Part shown: piece after piece, positions 23,512 through 33,985 of the stretch
How the letters are laid out: every line of letters starts with the position of its first letter
Numbering within the stretch: position 1 is the first letter of the stretch
Source of the DNA: Chalara sp. BL73
Taxonomy: Eukaryota; Ascomycota; Leotiomycetes; Helotiales
Direction: 5' to 3'
Length of the DNA: 64,000 nt
Assembly (NCBI GenBank): GCA_918026815.1
Contig: CAKJVC010000150.1
Coordinates: forward strand, 1,612,001-1,676,000
Notes under the pieces: model-generated
The model's input: only the letters and a program-made list of their open reading frames with translations
The model's database searches: none
Told to the model about the DNA's origin: nothing
Program-made: the position numbers and the translations under genes

Positions 23512-24507
23512 ATGTTCAATCCTGACGATCTATCTCGTTTCGCCAACTTCACTATCCTGAATACCCCATACAAAACCGTTCTGGGGCACCAGATTACAAC
23601 CGATATTCTCATCCCGTCGCACTTGGCGAGCAAGCCCTCCTCCACCCCCACTGAAGGCTCGGCCCTTCGCCCAGTCCTCCTTCGATTTCACGGTGGCGGC
23701 CTTGTCGGAGCTTCAAGTCTCTTCCCAGATTTCTTCGCCCCGTGGCATTTGGAGCTCGCATCACGTCACTCTGCAATCATCGTTTCTCCTAATTATCGGC
23801 TCCTCCCTGAGTCTTCCGTTGATGAAATTCTCTCTGACATCGAAGACTTGTGGATATGGGTGCAAAAGGAAATGGGGGCTTTTGTTGAGGCTCAGACCAA
23901 AGGCTCCGTAAGCGTTGACACATCTCGCATTATAGCAGCCGGTGATAGTGCCGGGGGCTATCTTAGCCTGATGCTAGGCCTCAGCCACCCGGGCGAGATA
24001 AAGGCTGTCATGGCGTCGTACCCAATGGTGGATATGAAGAGCCGCCATTTCACGGAGTCGTATGAGAAACCCATGTTTGGTCTTCCTCAGCTTCCACGCA
24101 GCTTGATTAACGACCATCTTCTAAAATTGCGCAATGGGGAGATTCCTTCAATTATATCTTCTGATCATAAAGGAGAGCGGGGCGAGCTGATGTTTGCGTA
24201 TGCTCAGCATGGGGCTTTCAAGGACCATTTCCCCCAAGAGAGGAGAGAGTTCTTCCCTTTGGACAGGCTGGAAGATGGCGCTAGATTTCCAAGAGGAGGC
24301 GTGTTTCTTTGGCATGGAAAGGGGGATACAGTTGTGCCAGTTGAGGGCAGCGTCAAGTTGAAGGAGAAGGTTACGGAGGTGGATCCGGGCTTGAAATTTA
24401 GGTTGGCTCTAGAAGAAGGCGACCACGGATTTGACGCGCAGTCGAATATCGACGACGGATGGATGGCAGAAGGGTTGAAGGATATTGTGAAGGTATGGTT
24501 GGCGTGA
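23512..24507 (+). CDS. HSL-type (alpha/beta hydrolase fold-3) esterase
   Basis: A single-exon 331-aa protein. The oxyanion motif HGGG is at 60-63, the nucleophile elbow GDSAG at 144-148 (Ser146), the acid probably Asp272 in HGKGDTVVP, and the base His305 in GDHGF. This is the complete catalytic set of the hormone-sensitive-lipase-like family, which hydrolyses short-chain esters and includes many fungal secondary-metabolite and detoxification esterases. There is no signal peptide, so it is probably cytosolic. A CT-rich stretch precedes the ATG, common in fungal leaders. It lies 0.77 kb downstream of the Zn2Cys6 regulator on the same strand, so co-regulation is possible but unproven. Confidence 0.88.
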   Translation: MFNPDDLSRFANFTILNTPYKTVLGHQITTDILIPSHLASKPSSTPTEGSALRPVLLRFHGGGLVGASSLFPDFFAPWHLELASRHSAIIVSPNYRLLPESSVDEILSDIEDLWIWVQKEMGAFVEAQTKGSVSVDTSRIIAAGDSAGGYLSLMLGLSHPGEIKAVMASYPMVDMKSRHFTESYEKPMFGLPQLPRSLINDHLLKLRNGEIPSIISSDHKGERGELMFAYAQHGAFKDHFPQERREFFPLDRLEDGARFPRGGVFLWHGKGDTVVPVEGSVKLKEKVTEVDPGLKFRLALEEGDHGFDAQSNIDDGWMAEGLKDIVKVWLA

Positions 24508-25227
24508 GGTATTTTGGCATAGGGGCTGAGAACATTAAAATTGGAAATTTATGAAGTTCATATCATTAATTTTGCTCATGATTGTTACCGATTCGATATC
24601 CTACACAGATTGATGTCAGATACAGTGTTCTCTTGATATATTCCTCGCTCCCGCCGACGCTGCCTTCGAGGATGGTGGGGCGACTGGTCAAGCGTACAGT
24701 CTGACCTGGATATTTCGGAACTCCTTGTATCGGAAAGGTAGCCTGGAACGCTCGATTGTGGCTGGGTATATCGGAATCCTCTCTATTTCGGGATCGGAAT
24801 GAGGTATCAGGAATTTAAGTGGATTCCGATATAAAATTGCAATGGGGCCAGGTATTTAGTTCGAGATTAGCAAGTAATCATATAAGTAAGAACTTTCAAG
24901 CACAGTTTTTTTTAATTTTTATTCTAACTTTATTGTTGGTTCAAGTGTCTTACCTTCCACGGGGCAAAAGGCGCAGCTCTACTTTGTAGGCCACGCTCTT
25001 GCTCTTGATGGATATGGTAATAATTGTTGTTGTATTAGGTTCTACTCTAGATTCTACAAAATGGGGGTTGTGCGGACCACGTGACACGGTGGGTCGTATG
25101 TGGATCCGTAAACCCCTACTTCCTACATTTATTTTTATCCTTTTTAACGTTTATTAAGATACCTACTCGTCGAAATTGCGTGGCTAGCTCCCAGAGCCGT
25201 CGAATAGGTTCACAAACAGAGAGTTAA

Positions 25228-25400
25228 TGTCACGGCACGAGCTGCGGATCTACAGATACAGAGGGCAGCTGTGGTACTATACGAGAATCTATAGCTAAGG
25301 AAGGAAGAGGGAGCTCGAGGAGAGCAGGCTATATATACACGGGGAGCTCGGGGAGCTCGCCTAATATGGGTCACGTGTGCTGGGAGCACGCGACGTGACA
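25228..25400 (+). mobile_element. solo LTR, family 3 (copy 1)
   Basis: 173 bp from TGTCACGGCACG to CGACGTGACA, with an internal CTATATATACAC TATA box. Flanks GTTAA and ATTAA resemble a target duplication with one mismatch. A near-identical copy is at 57000-57173. The frame of 63 codons on the minus strand here is LTR sequence, not a gene. Confidence 0.8.
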
Positions 25401-25496
25401 ATTAAAGAAAGCGCCATAGCCCTTTTAATAAAGAAAAGCACACTTTACGCGCGTGGTATTTTGACCCGAATTACTTGGAAACGGACTTTACGGCGC

Positions 25497-25678
25497 TGTC
25501 ACGGTTAGCACGAGCCCAGTTCGCGTGTATTCCTTAATTGGGACTAGAGGCACAGGCCTGGGAACCTGACTTAGCCGACAGCTCTCAAGCTCTGCTTTTT
25601 TCTCCTTAGTTTAGCATTTTCGTAATTGAAGCACCTAACAAACAGCTTTCGCAAGCTTTTACGTTTGCATTCGTGACA
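25497..25678 (+). mobile_element. solo LTR, family 1
   Basis: 182 bp from TGTCACGGTTAGC to TTCGTGACA, followed directly by a second, older partial copy (25679-25787) that ends in the same TTCGTGACA. A further copy is at 38726-38874. Confidence 0.7.
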
Positions 25679-25787
25679 CTTGACCTACTTGACGATTTCT
25701 CGAGCTCTACCTTCTCTCCTTAGTTAGAATCCTCCTAATAGAACCCCCCAATTAGCTTCAATAGCGCCAGGATTTGGATTCGTGACA
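25679..25787 (+). repeat. partial LTR family 1 copy
   Basis: Shares the CTCTCCTTAGTT block and the terminal TTCGTGACA with the adjacent copy but is diverged in between. Confidence 0.55.
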
Positions 25788-26130
25788 AACCAGAAACTTT
25801 TGCGGTAAATTGGGACATGCACAAAGACTAAATGATAATAATTTTGGTTGGAACCGTTAAAACTTTAAACTAACTAGTTCACTTATTTGAAAACGGCGAA
25901 TGGACCGGCTTGGTGGAGCGGTGTGCCGCTCGCGGGGTCCCTGGGACTTAACAGAGCGTACTAATGTACTTCCCGCATGCCCGGATATTTCAACGTGGAG
26001 ACAATTGCGCCAGGGGAATTAATCCTAGAAGGTCCAATAGGCGAAGTACGGGAGCAGAAATGGCCAAAGAATACCTCTTCGGCCACAAAAAAAGCTAGAG
26101 CTCCTATTGGGGATTCTCTGATCAGAGACT

Positions 26131-26370
26131 TGTCACGGCCCTGGCCTTATCTCGCTTAGAGCCCTTAGGTCTCGGCCCCTGACACACCACAGGACCGACT
26201 CGCTTACACTGGCTCCTGGCCAGTCTCCTGTATATAAAGCACTGCTTTCCTTCTTTTCTTCTATCTGTAGCTTGTTCTCTTCGTTATAACAATTGACAGT
26301 CGTTCATACCTTTGAGTCCTCCACCCTGAGATCTACAGATCGAGATCCCTGTTCGCCTTGAGTTGTTACA
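26131..26370 (+). mobile_element. solo LTR, family 2 (copy A)
   Basis: 240 bp from TGTCACGGCCCTGG to GAGTTGTTACA, with CTGTATATAAAGC as probable promoter box. It is the only family 2 copy in sense orientation here. No target duplication is seen. Confidence 0.8.
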
Positions 26371-26981
26371 ATTATGATCATTATATGAACCTGGGGCATC
26401 GATTTTCACATTCCAGCCACAATTTCTGTGGCGTCTAGATCTAGCCCCGCCTTTCCATCTCAAGCCGGTATTTTATGCATGCAATATTCACCTATTGGTA
26501 TGTTACCCGGGTTTCGTTCCTGATTCCCCCCTTCCCCGATCTTCCTACGCCGCCCGAGAGAGATTTGTATCACATACCCCGCCAGGATTTTGACTTTAAC
26601 AATGACAAACATTAATATTACTTGCATTTAACCCTAGATTTGGGGTATGTACCAACGGACATTGGGGAACTAAGTCAGCATGGTCGACAAATTCTTGCGC
26701 ACAAGTCGTACGCCTCCATCATAGCCATGGACAAACATCGCACCGACATAGCTAATCGGGTTGGTTTTTTAAAAAGGATATAAAGAACGTTGCCGGATTG
26801 GGAAGGCGAGCTTTGAGTTGTGATGATATCTTGTTCTTCATGTAGATAGCGGGCACGACGAAATGAACGCCACTCGACTCACAAAAAAGCCCAAAAAAAA
26901 GAGTAAAATATCTTTACCCAAGGTTCGTTGCAATTGCTCCGAGCTTACTTTGAAGTCGAGTAGCTCAAAGGTCCTTCAGCA
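26371..26981. other. intergenic, promoter side of the secreted protein gene
   Basis: AT-rich in parts, with no gene recognised. It could include retroelement leader sequence directly after the LTR. Confidence 0.35.
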
Positions 26982-26990
26982 ATATAAATA
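26982..26990 (+). promoter_or_regulatory. TATA box of the small secreted protein gene
   Basis: ATATAAATA lies about 85 nt before the ATG at 27073. Confidence 0.45.
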
Positions 26991-27072
26991 TCTCGTCATT
27001 TATGTTCCAGATGTCATCAATACAAGAACACAATTCTAGAGGTTATTTGAATACGCTTTCCACAAACCAATC

Positions 27073-27456
27073 ATGAAGGTCGCATTCTCTACTATCGCGC
27101 TCCTCCTCGCTCCTCTTCTTGCTATTGCTACTCCCGTTGCCGACCCCGTCGCTGACCCAGACCCGTCTCCCGTTTTCGCCGGTGATGCTTCTCCTGTCCT
27201 CGCGGCGCGCGACACAGTCTGCACCATCGTAACCTCTGGCTCCCAAGGTTGCGACTATGACCCCTTTCATGGCGAGCGCCGGGTTACCGTCGCTTCTGGC
27301 CAGACGTTCGGTGCGAATTGCAAAATCAATGCGCATGCGGTGACTGCTGGTGGAACGACGAACGTCGTATGGGATTGGGTACCGGGGTGGAGATGTTGGA
27401 TCAGCGCCCACTGGACGAACAGTGCCTGCGAGTGTAAGTACTACCCTGGCGGTTAG
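27073..27456 (+). CDS. small secreted cysteine-rich protein
   Basis: 127 aa in a single exon. Residues 1-20 form a clear signal peptide ending in an AIATPVA cleavage zone. A Pro/Asp-rich segment with a PVADPVADPDP pattern (21-45) ends in LAAR, a possible propeptide. The mature part of about 80 aa has six cysteines (50, 60, 83, 108, 119, 121; the last two as CEC) and many tryptophans (WDWVPGWRCW). Even cysteine number, small size and secretion are typical of apoplastic or antagonistic effectors, but I do not recognise the family. It is isolated between repeats and a transposase remnant, a usual setting for effector-like genes. Confidence 0.8.
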   Translation: MKVAFSTIALLLAPLLAIATPVADPVADPDPSPVFAGDASPVLAARDTVCTIVTSGSQGCDYDPFHGERRVTVASGQTFGANCKINAHAVTAGGTTNVVWDWVPGWRCWISAHWTNSACECKYYPGG

Positions 27457-27627
27457 GCGGGGTGGGATAGTGGTTTCGAGACGATATTAAACTGGTGTAG
27501 CGAACTTGCCGACTTGCACTTAGCGGTTCTGGTATGAATGAGTCGATTTTCGCTGGGCAAGAAACCGAATAACAGTTGACATAAAAGCACTTCGAGGGGG
27601 GAAGGGGGATCTGTTATTTACTAAGGG

Positions 27628-27988
27628 TTATTTTAAACCAGCTTCATCCATATTCCAACAATTCCCTGGCTTAGTAGTATTAATTTCAGGGATCTCGAAT
27701 TTTCGAAACCAAGCCTTAATTATGTCTCCTGCAGCCTCATTGACACGTGCAAAGTCTGTCTTGAATTGCTTTTTAGTCCGAAAATAGGATTCCTTTTTAA
27801 AAAGTCTCATATTGACGCTTCCCCAGCGTAGTAGTGTCCCCTCGTACAACTAATAAGCGCCGAGCAAAATCCTTGACTTGTGTATGCGTAGGGCTAAGTC
27901 TTAAGCTTTCTTGAACTAAAATACAGTTTTTCAAACGTTTTTCTTGAACCGAAGCAAGCTTTTGAAGAGGTCTTTGGTCACGGGACAT
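27628..27988 (-). pseudogene. pogo-type transposase fragment
   Basis: Two overlapping frames together read like the CENP-B HTH region of a pogo/Fot transposase (LSPTHTQVKDFARRLL, LGKR), then KTKKQ-like and RVNEA blocks, then PGNCWNMDEAGL, where the first DDE aspartate of this family begins. The frames must be joined near 27820 and everything after the first Asp is gone. Confidence 0.75.
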
Positions 27989-29163
27989 GATTTACAGGGA
28001 GATGGCTTGCGCGGATTATCGATGCACCCATCCACACCCATATATGGCCAAAGACCGTCAAATCCAAGCCAGCAACGTACGGCTTATGTGGTATGGGGTA
28101 TGTTATTGCATTTTCTAAGTCTAGCGGCTCTGTTTGGCAGACACAGGAAAAGCTTTTAGTACCGCATATACAATCATATCTCGATATAATAGTCCAGTGA
28201 GCGCTCTCAGTCGATCCTACAGCTGTGTTGCAGGCGTAGCCCAGTCTTCTAGAATTGACGGATCGACAGATGTGGGAATTGTTGTGACTTCTGGGGATTC
28301 CCGTGTGAGTTCTATGGCTTCCTCTAGCTTGCTATCTGCAGTATGTGCGATTAGAGATTCTGGAACAGTGGTCGTTCCGGTAGAGGACGCCGGGATCGAG
28401 GATTCGGGGATAGAGGAGGTGACGAGACGCGGATCTTTTGATTGAAGCCGCGGTTGCGTGTGTTGTTGTCTTTGGTGGAATCATCCTTAGAAGGGACGTG
28501 CCAGAAGATGCTCCGAGTCTGCTTAGCTTGCCCTACTTTTCCGTTTGCAGTGTTTGATCTCATATAGCTCGGTCCAATAGCCGCATGCCTGGGCTGCGTC
28601 ACGTTGAGCGCCGATGTGGCGGCAAGCTGTACTAGTCCCATCGCACTTCCGATAGGGTGAGCCAGGTCGGTTTAGCATTATGGTCCCATTTGAATCCCTG
28701 TTGCCACGAGATGTTTCTCTACTGTAGCCTCTTCCTTTTTGTTTAAAGAATTCTTTCCCGCTTTCCCCTCTCTAAATCCCCGCCTTTAATGGGTATATCT
28801 TAGTCCATACGCCTCCCCATGCACCCTTATATGGAGGAATAAGAGAGGTCTTCCACTATTCACGAGGTATCGCAAGCTTATCCGATTCATCAATACGTTT
28901 CGAGCTTCGACTATAACTTTTGTTAGCTGAGACTCTCACAGTAGCAGTGGTCCCCCAAAATTGGTAGACATGCGAACGAGCAGCTGAGGACATAACGGTA
29001 ATCCATCGGCCCGTCTCCATGCACTTAGAAGCCAAGCTCGCAATCCAGCCACGTTATGCCCGTTGCTGCCTGATACAAACTCCGCAATCTTTCCAGGTGT
29101 ATGCAAGTCTTGGTACATATGCAGAATTCGATCACCTCTAATCCAAGGGAAAATAATTGCAAA
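27989..29163. other. no gene recognised
   Basis: Ser/Thr-rich open frames on both strands at 28134-28641 have no recognised domains. It could contain the lost 5' half of the RGS gene, but I see no alignment. Confidence 0.35.
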
Positions 29164-30650
29164 ATGCGTAAGACCTCTTCGCACCTATTGCGTATGACGA
29201 GCGATAAACGGCCATTCACAAGGGTAATGGCCACTTTGACGATAGTCCATAAAGTCACGAAGCCGACATGAACGAGGGTTTCGAGGTCCTATTTGCAGCA
29301 CTGGTTGTTAACCTTCCGCTTGGATCACATCGCGTACGGCTAACTATGGTGGATCATTCATTCTTGCTAAAGAAAGCTATTTACTACTTGGGCTTGTTGA
29401 AGTTCTCACAATCTAACCGAATGCCAAACCCTAAAGATCCGTCGCGGATGGTTACTGCTACTATTACGACTGCATTCCTATGGCGCATGAAATGGCTAGA
29501 TCTATGTGTCAACGCTTTTTGGCTACGAGGTTCGTCGAATCTTCGAATGGCAGGCAAGCAAAGGAATTTGACACTGAATGCTTAGTCTGGCAGCTGACGC
29601 CTAAGGGTAATAATGCCCTAGAAAGATTCTGTACAAAGAACGGCATCTAGCAAAGGCACATCATAGACCTTGTTAGTTTTCCAAGGAATATAATGTAGCT
29701 GATCCTTCTTGAGCGAGATTCTGTTACGGACGAGTCATCTTCGGATCGCAGCACAGTAGAGGTCATTTTTCGCAGATTTGTTGGTCAAAATGGGCCGAAT
29801 GTCACAAATAATACCAGTTCCCATGAGTCGCTGAGGGAATATAAGGATAGCAATGACGGCGTCATTATGGCTAAGGAGTGCAAAGTCGGTTCACCACCAG
29901 GGACTGTTTATCAGACGTTCACAGGGTTGGCCGCCACCGGTTGGCCGATGGATTACTGCAGTGCTGTTGTGAGAAAGGAGGCATCTGAGTTTACAAACCA
30001 CCTTCTAGAGCAAGAGTTGGTCTGGTGTGTACACCTGGCCCTTTCTATCTCGCACAATTCCCTTAAGGCAAGGAGAATGAGGAATGAGGTCAGGTTTCAG
30101 CCAACGAATTACGCAATCTACCAACTGTCACAGAAGGGTAAGGACGTTGTTCATATAACTTCTAGCATGCAGATCCCGGAAGGGGAGAACACAATTTCTA
30201 CCACTATGAGGCTTGGAGGTCCTCGCGATTCTCACACCCGGATGCTGGATGGGATCCTGAATGATGCGATGTTTCGACAGCTTTTCCGAGAGTGTTTGTG
30301 ATATACGCCTTGCGAGGAGAACTTGTTATTTTATTTAGATGTCAGTAGGTTTCTTCAGTCGTGCAAGGTCCGGATCGAGGCCAATTCATCATCAAGTGCA
30401 AACCGCGCTTTGGGAAACCCCGCTTCCGCACAAGAGGCTCTCGCTTCTGCCTACGCACCCGACAATTCTTTCATAGCTCCTGGCTCGCCCTGCGAACTCA
30501 AAATTGATTATTTGCTCCGAAACCAACTTGCGATGAGAGTGACCAAGGTTGGGGGACAAGATGCGCGATAGTCGAGAGGCTTACAGACGTCTCTAAACTG
30601 TTCGAACAGCCCAGCTCTCAGGAGTCAAGCTTATAGTCAGTGTGAGTTTG
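29164..30650 (+). pseudogene. FlbA-like DEP/RGS regulator pseudogene
   Basis: Blocks appear in the order of FlbA-type regulators of G-protein signalling, which shut down a G-alpha that promotes vegetative growth. RKTSSHLLRMT is followed by a splice at GTAATG, then VNLPLGSHRVR, LKFSQSNRMPNPKDPSRMV (first DEP), MARSMCQRF (frame changed), LVWQLTPKG, a second DEP around MAKECKVG and FTGLAA, and an RGS part with CEENLLFYLDVSRFLQ and APGSPCELKIDYLLRNQLA. Lesions: frameshift near 29490, TAG at 29648 and 29696 (the second where relatives have Gln), TGA at 30299, and a frameshift near 30570. It is non-functional. A working FlbA is presumably elsewhere, making this a dead duplicate. Confidence 0.85.
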
Positions 30651-30875
30651 AAGAGGGCCTGCTTAAAGTCTCCCCCATCACTTGACCAGGGTCCCCAGGC
30701 TCGGTCTAACCAGGTACAACTAAGGGCCGTGCTCTAGCCGTGTCGCCTGAACCTCGCTCTTGCCATAACCAAAAGCTTCAACTGCCAAGAGCGGTATCAC
30801 AAGAGGAATAGGTTTTACCAGCCATTAAAAGCTTTAATCTGTAGAATCTCTTTCCACCTCGAATGCCCCCCAGAC

Positions 30876-31774
30876 GTGGCCCGAGATGGATACACGATGG
30901 GGTGGATTTGTGCGTTACCAATAGAGGTGGCCCCGGCAGCGGAGATGTTAGATGAGGAGCATCAAGATCTGCTACAAGATGCAACCGACGCCAATTCACA
31001 CTCTTTGAGTGACGTTGGGGAACATAACGTGGCGTTTGCGTATTTGCCTGCCAGACAACTGTGGATTAGTTCTGCTGCGACGGTTGCAAGCAAGATGAGG
31101 TCAAAGTTTCCTGCTACTCGATTTGGTTTGGTGGTGGGGATTGGTGGCGGTGCCCCAAGTGCAGATGCGGGCATTGGACTTGGTGATATTGTGATTAGCC
31201 AGCCATTCGGCCAACACGGAGGAGTGGTTCGGTATGGCTGTAGAAAGACAGGACCAGAAGGATGCTTCACACGCACGATCAGCTTGAATAGACCACCAGC
31301 GATGTTCCTGGCCGGTCTTGCTTGCTAAGCCTTAGTCAATTATGTACAACAACGCGTCAAGCTGTCACAGCACCTCACTTTCACAGACCGCCTACCAGAA
31401 TTTGCAAACCAAGGTGCGGAGTAAAGTGCGTTATATGGCCAACATATAACCATGCTGGAGGGCCAACCTGTGACACTTGCAGTGAGAATGATCTAATGGC
31501 GAGATATCCGCGGCCGAATGAAGATGCACTACTATTTTTCGAGACTATTGCATCTGGAAATCAAGTCATAAAAGACGGGGCAACGAGGGATCGTTCGAGT
31601 TCTGAGCCCGGCGGGATCCTCTGCTTTGCGATGGAAGCAGCAGGGTTGATGAACACCTTTCCGTGTCTTGTAATCCGAGGCATATGTAGCTATGCAGGTT
31701 CTCACAAGAACAAGAGGCGGCAGCCATATGCGGCGGCAACAGCTGCTGGGGTGCAAAGGAGTTACTTGATTTGA
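30876..31774 (+). pseudogene. PNP_UDP-type nucleoside phosphorylase domain pseudogene
   Basis: The frame reads YTMGWICALPIE, APAAEMLDEEH, GEHNVAFAYLPA, FGLVVGIGGGAPS, LGDIVISQPFGQHGGV, and after several breaks IASGNQVIKDGATRDR, CFAMEAAGLMN, CLVIRGICSYAGSHKNK and WQPY-like AAATAA. This is the N-terminal PNP_UDP_1 effector domain of fungal STAND proteins, here cut off from any NB-ARC. There is no in-frame ATG (a GTG at 30876). A stop at about 31326 and frameshifts between 31330 and 31470 disrupt it. Confidence 0.85.
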
Positions 31775-31919
31775 TGCCTGGGGAAGCTACTATGGGATAA
31801 TTGGGTGAGCCGAACACGGGTAGTTCAGAATAATTCATTTACGTGTATGTCATTCGGAATTATATGGTAGTATATACTGTATTGCTATAATGCCAACTAC
31901 TTGAGTGCTTTCACTTTAA

Positions 31920-32087
31920 TCAATTGACCCGCCGGGCGCGGTCAAGTTCCGCTATGCTCCTGATCGTGTCGGGGTGCCTCTCGCCGAGTGCCTCCTTTTG
32001 TAGTGCGAGCACCTCGACCGAGAGCTCCTCCGCCTCCTCCCATCGGCCTTGACTATATTCCGCAGTCGCTACTCCCAGCTGGCCCAT
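31920..32087 (-). pseudogene. TPR (kinesin-light-chain-like) repeat fragment
   Basis: A 55-codon frame reads GRWEEAEELSVEVLALQKEA and LGERHPDTIRS, one complete unit of the TPR_10/12 type that ends fungal NB-ARC-TPR proteins. It ends with a TGA at 31920. It is on the opposite strand to the neighbouring PNP fragment, so the two are not one gene unless rearranged. Confidence 0.75.
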
Positions 32088-32136
32088 CATGAAAAAAGTA
32101 AACAGGCTATTTGGACGCTTACAGCCTACTCATTTC

Positions 32137-32395
32137 TTATTGGACATTTACAAACTGATATCTCCCGTCACCCTCAAATTCTTCACTAAGAAGATCGATA
32201 ACGCCCGCCTCTTTCTCATTCAGGAGCGAAAGGTAATCCGAAGGCGCTATACTGTTTTCGTTGATATATGCGGCTGCTTGCACACGATCGCTAGCCGCAG
32301 ATGAGTGAATTCTGCAAGCTCAGTAGTAACCTCTTCCTTCTCTAAGCTCTCCTTGTCGCCTATGGCCATGAACTCATCATCGAGCTCGTAGACCT
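32137..32395 (-). pseudogene. NB-ARC C-terminal fragment
   Basis: Reading down from 32395: ELAEFTHLRLAIV, then after a 2-nt insertion QAAAYINENSIAPSDYL, SLLNEKE and LLSEEFEGDGRY, ending at a TAA (32137). Intact NB-ARC-TPR proteins have the same order just after the GLPLA-like motif. Together with the TPR piece 50 bp away on the same strand this is the debris of one NLR. Confidence 0.75.
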
Positions 32396-33985
32396 AAGCA
32401 CCGGCATTTCTACCCAGCCCTGGAACACCCTTCCTCTTGATGATGTGCAGTTGATAAGCAATGATGACGCACTCCATAAGCGTTCGTATCGTTGGACTCC
32501 TTGCTGGCGCCTAGGTTCCCACCCAAAGTGGTATCCTCTTTGATCTTCATCCCCTTTTGGGCATGCCCCACGTTTCTCTTACTACCTCCGCTTGAGAATC
32601 TGAGGTTCTTGGCAATCATGAGCCCGCTGATGAGGGATACTTTGACTTTTATCTACTAGAATGCCCATGCGTGTAACCAATATTGCTATAATTCTATGAA
32701 AATAATCTGCTGTAGCTAATCCTAAATGCCCATAATCGAATCTTCCCCAAAAATTATGTTCGCATCGTCGCTTCCGCCTGATTTGGACAGATTTTTTTTG
32801 TAGCGTAACAGACTTCTTTTCCTACAGCACTAACGTCAAGTTTTTTTTGCTCCGAATTTTTGTAGGACGGCCTTATTCTAGCCTCAGAATCTCCCTCTGG
32901 TGCTTAGAGCCCATCATTAGTCTTGTGCGCGCTGTCGCGGGCAAATTCATGCAGGCACGCCACGTCGATGGGTACCTCCAGCGGAAGCGAATCCTCAATC
33001 CTGGCTAATGCGAGATGACTCCGCACGTCACATCTCATACATCCGCGGGTAATTCACTGTGAGATCCGTGGCTGTACGGATCACACAAGCGCTCGGAATA
33101 TAAGTAAACCCGAAAGAAGGATTGGGAGCAGTACTACGACTCAGCCAGCTCGGCGCTTGTTTAGTCAACCAACAAATTTGTTAGTGTCGCAACAGCTTCA
33201 TCGTACAACTTCAGGATACAGTCCAGCGCGCGATGACCTCAATAGCCTCCGATGAAACACAGCTCTACACTACCGCCTCGCACTCGAGCGCCGAGTTCCC
33301 CTTTGTTCCCCCCGCTGACCGAACGAAAAACGTAATCAAACCTCTCGAGCCTACCGTCGCCGATTCCTAGACCAAGCAGCAGCCGAGAGCTAGTCCCGGC
33401 TCGTTGAAAGGGGAACACAGCGAGTCAGGAGGGGCATAAGGCTAAGTTGAGTGTGGTAGCCTGAAAATCGAAGCTTGCGCTTCAGCAAGTAGGTTGAGCG
33501 TCAGTGGCGGAACGCCGTCGTTGCAAGCACATATGGATGTAGTATAGCTCGGCACATTTCAGTGACGCAGTTGTCGTACGGTCAAACAACCAACGGTTAG
33601 CACTGCAATCTTTAGGCTTGTATAGATGTGCTTTAGTTATGTTAGGGACATGAGTTGGAATCGTTTACGTCCGTGAGGGCTGAGTACTAGCAGAGCTATG
33701 ATAGTGACTTCGCTACCGAGAGCTGCACACCGCCATCTATCACCAGAAACGATCCCTACATCTCTTTCCAGCGGCATCCATTCTAGACGTTCATGGCAAG
33801 GGTGCGGCTGGAGGGGGTCGGCTACCTCCCTGCTAGCGCATCTGCCTTCTACGCTACTTGCCACAATATATGATATTGCCACCTGAAATTTGTAAGAATA
33901 CTACTGGTGGCAACTTAGAAGCATATAAGGAAAGATAGTAGTAATATGTGGTTGGTGGGGCGGATGCTAAGTAAAATGCATGTTG
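32396..33985. other. repeat-bearing intergenic region
   Basis: Contains repeat 9 copy X (32910-33130) with an AATATAAGTAAA box. A short frame from an ATG at 33232 (45 codons) lies downstream and might be a retroelement leader or truncated gag, but I cannot support it. No other gene. Confidence 0.4.
32910..33130 (+). repeat. dispersed repeat 9, copy X
   Basis: Aligns with the reverse complement of 38465-38688 over about 220 bp: shared GCAAATTCATGCAGG, GCGGAAGCGA, ACTGTGAGATC and GCTCGGAATAT-like blocks. It contains a short inverted motif TGTGAGATCCG...CGGATCACACA. It is possibly an LTR, but the ends are not defined. Confidence 0.75.

Larger units (their letters stand above)
24931..25840 (-). 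repeat. dispersed repeat 7, copy interrupted by LTRs
   Basis: The reverse complement of both ends matches 56573-56835: one end shares AGTCTTTGTGCAT and ACCGCAAAAGT, the other shares GGAAGTAGGGGTTTACGGAT through to CTTGAACCAACA. In this copy about 0.6 kb separates the two blocks, including the LTR insertions at 25228-25400 and 25497-25787. No transposase was recognised. It is probably a DNA-transposon remnant. Confidence 0.6.
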
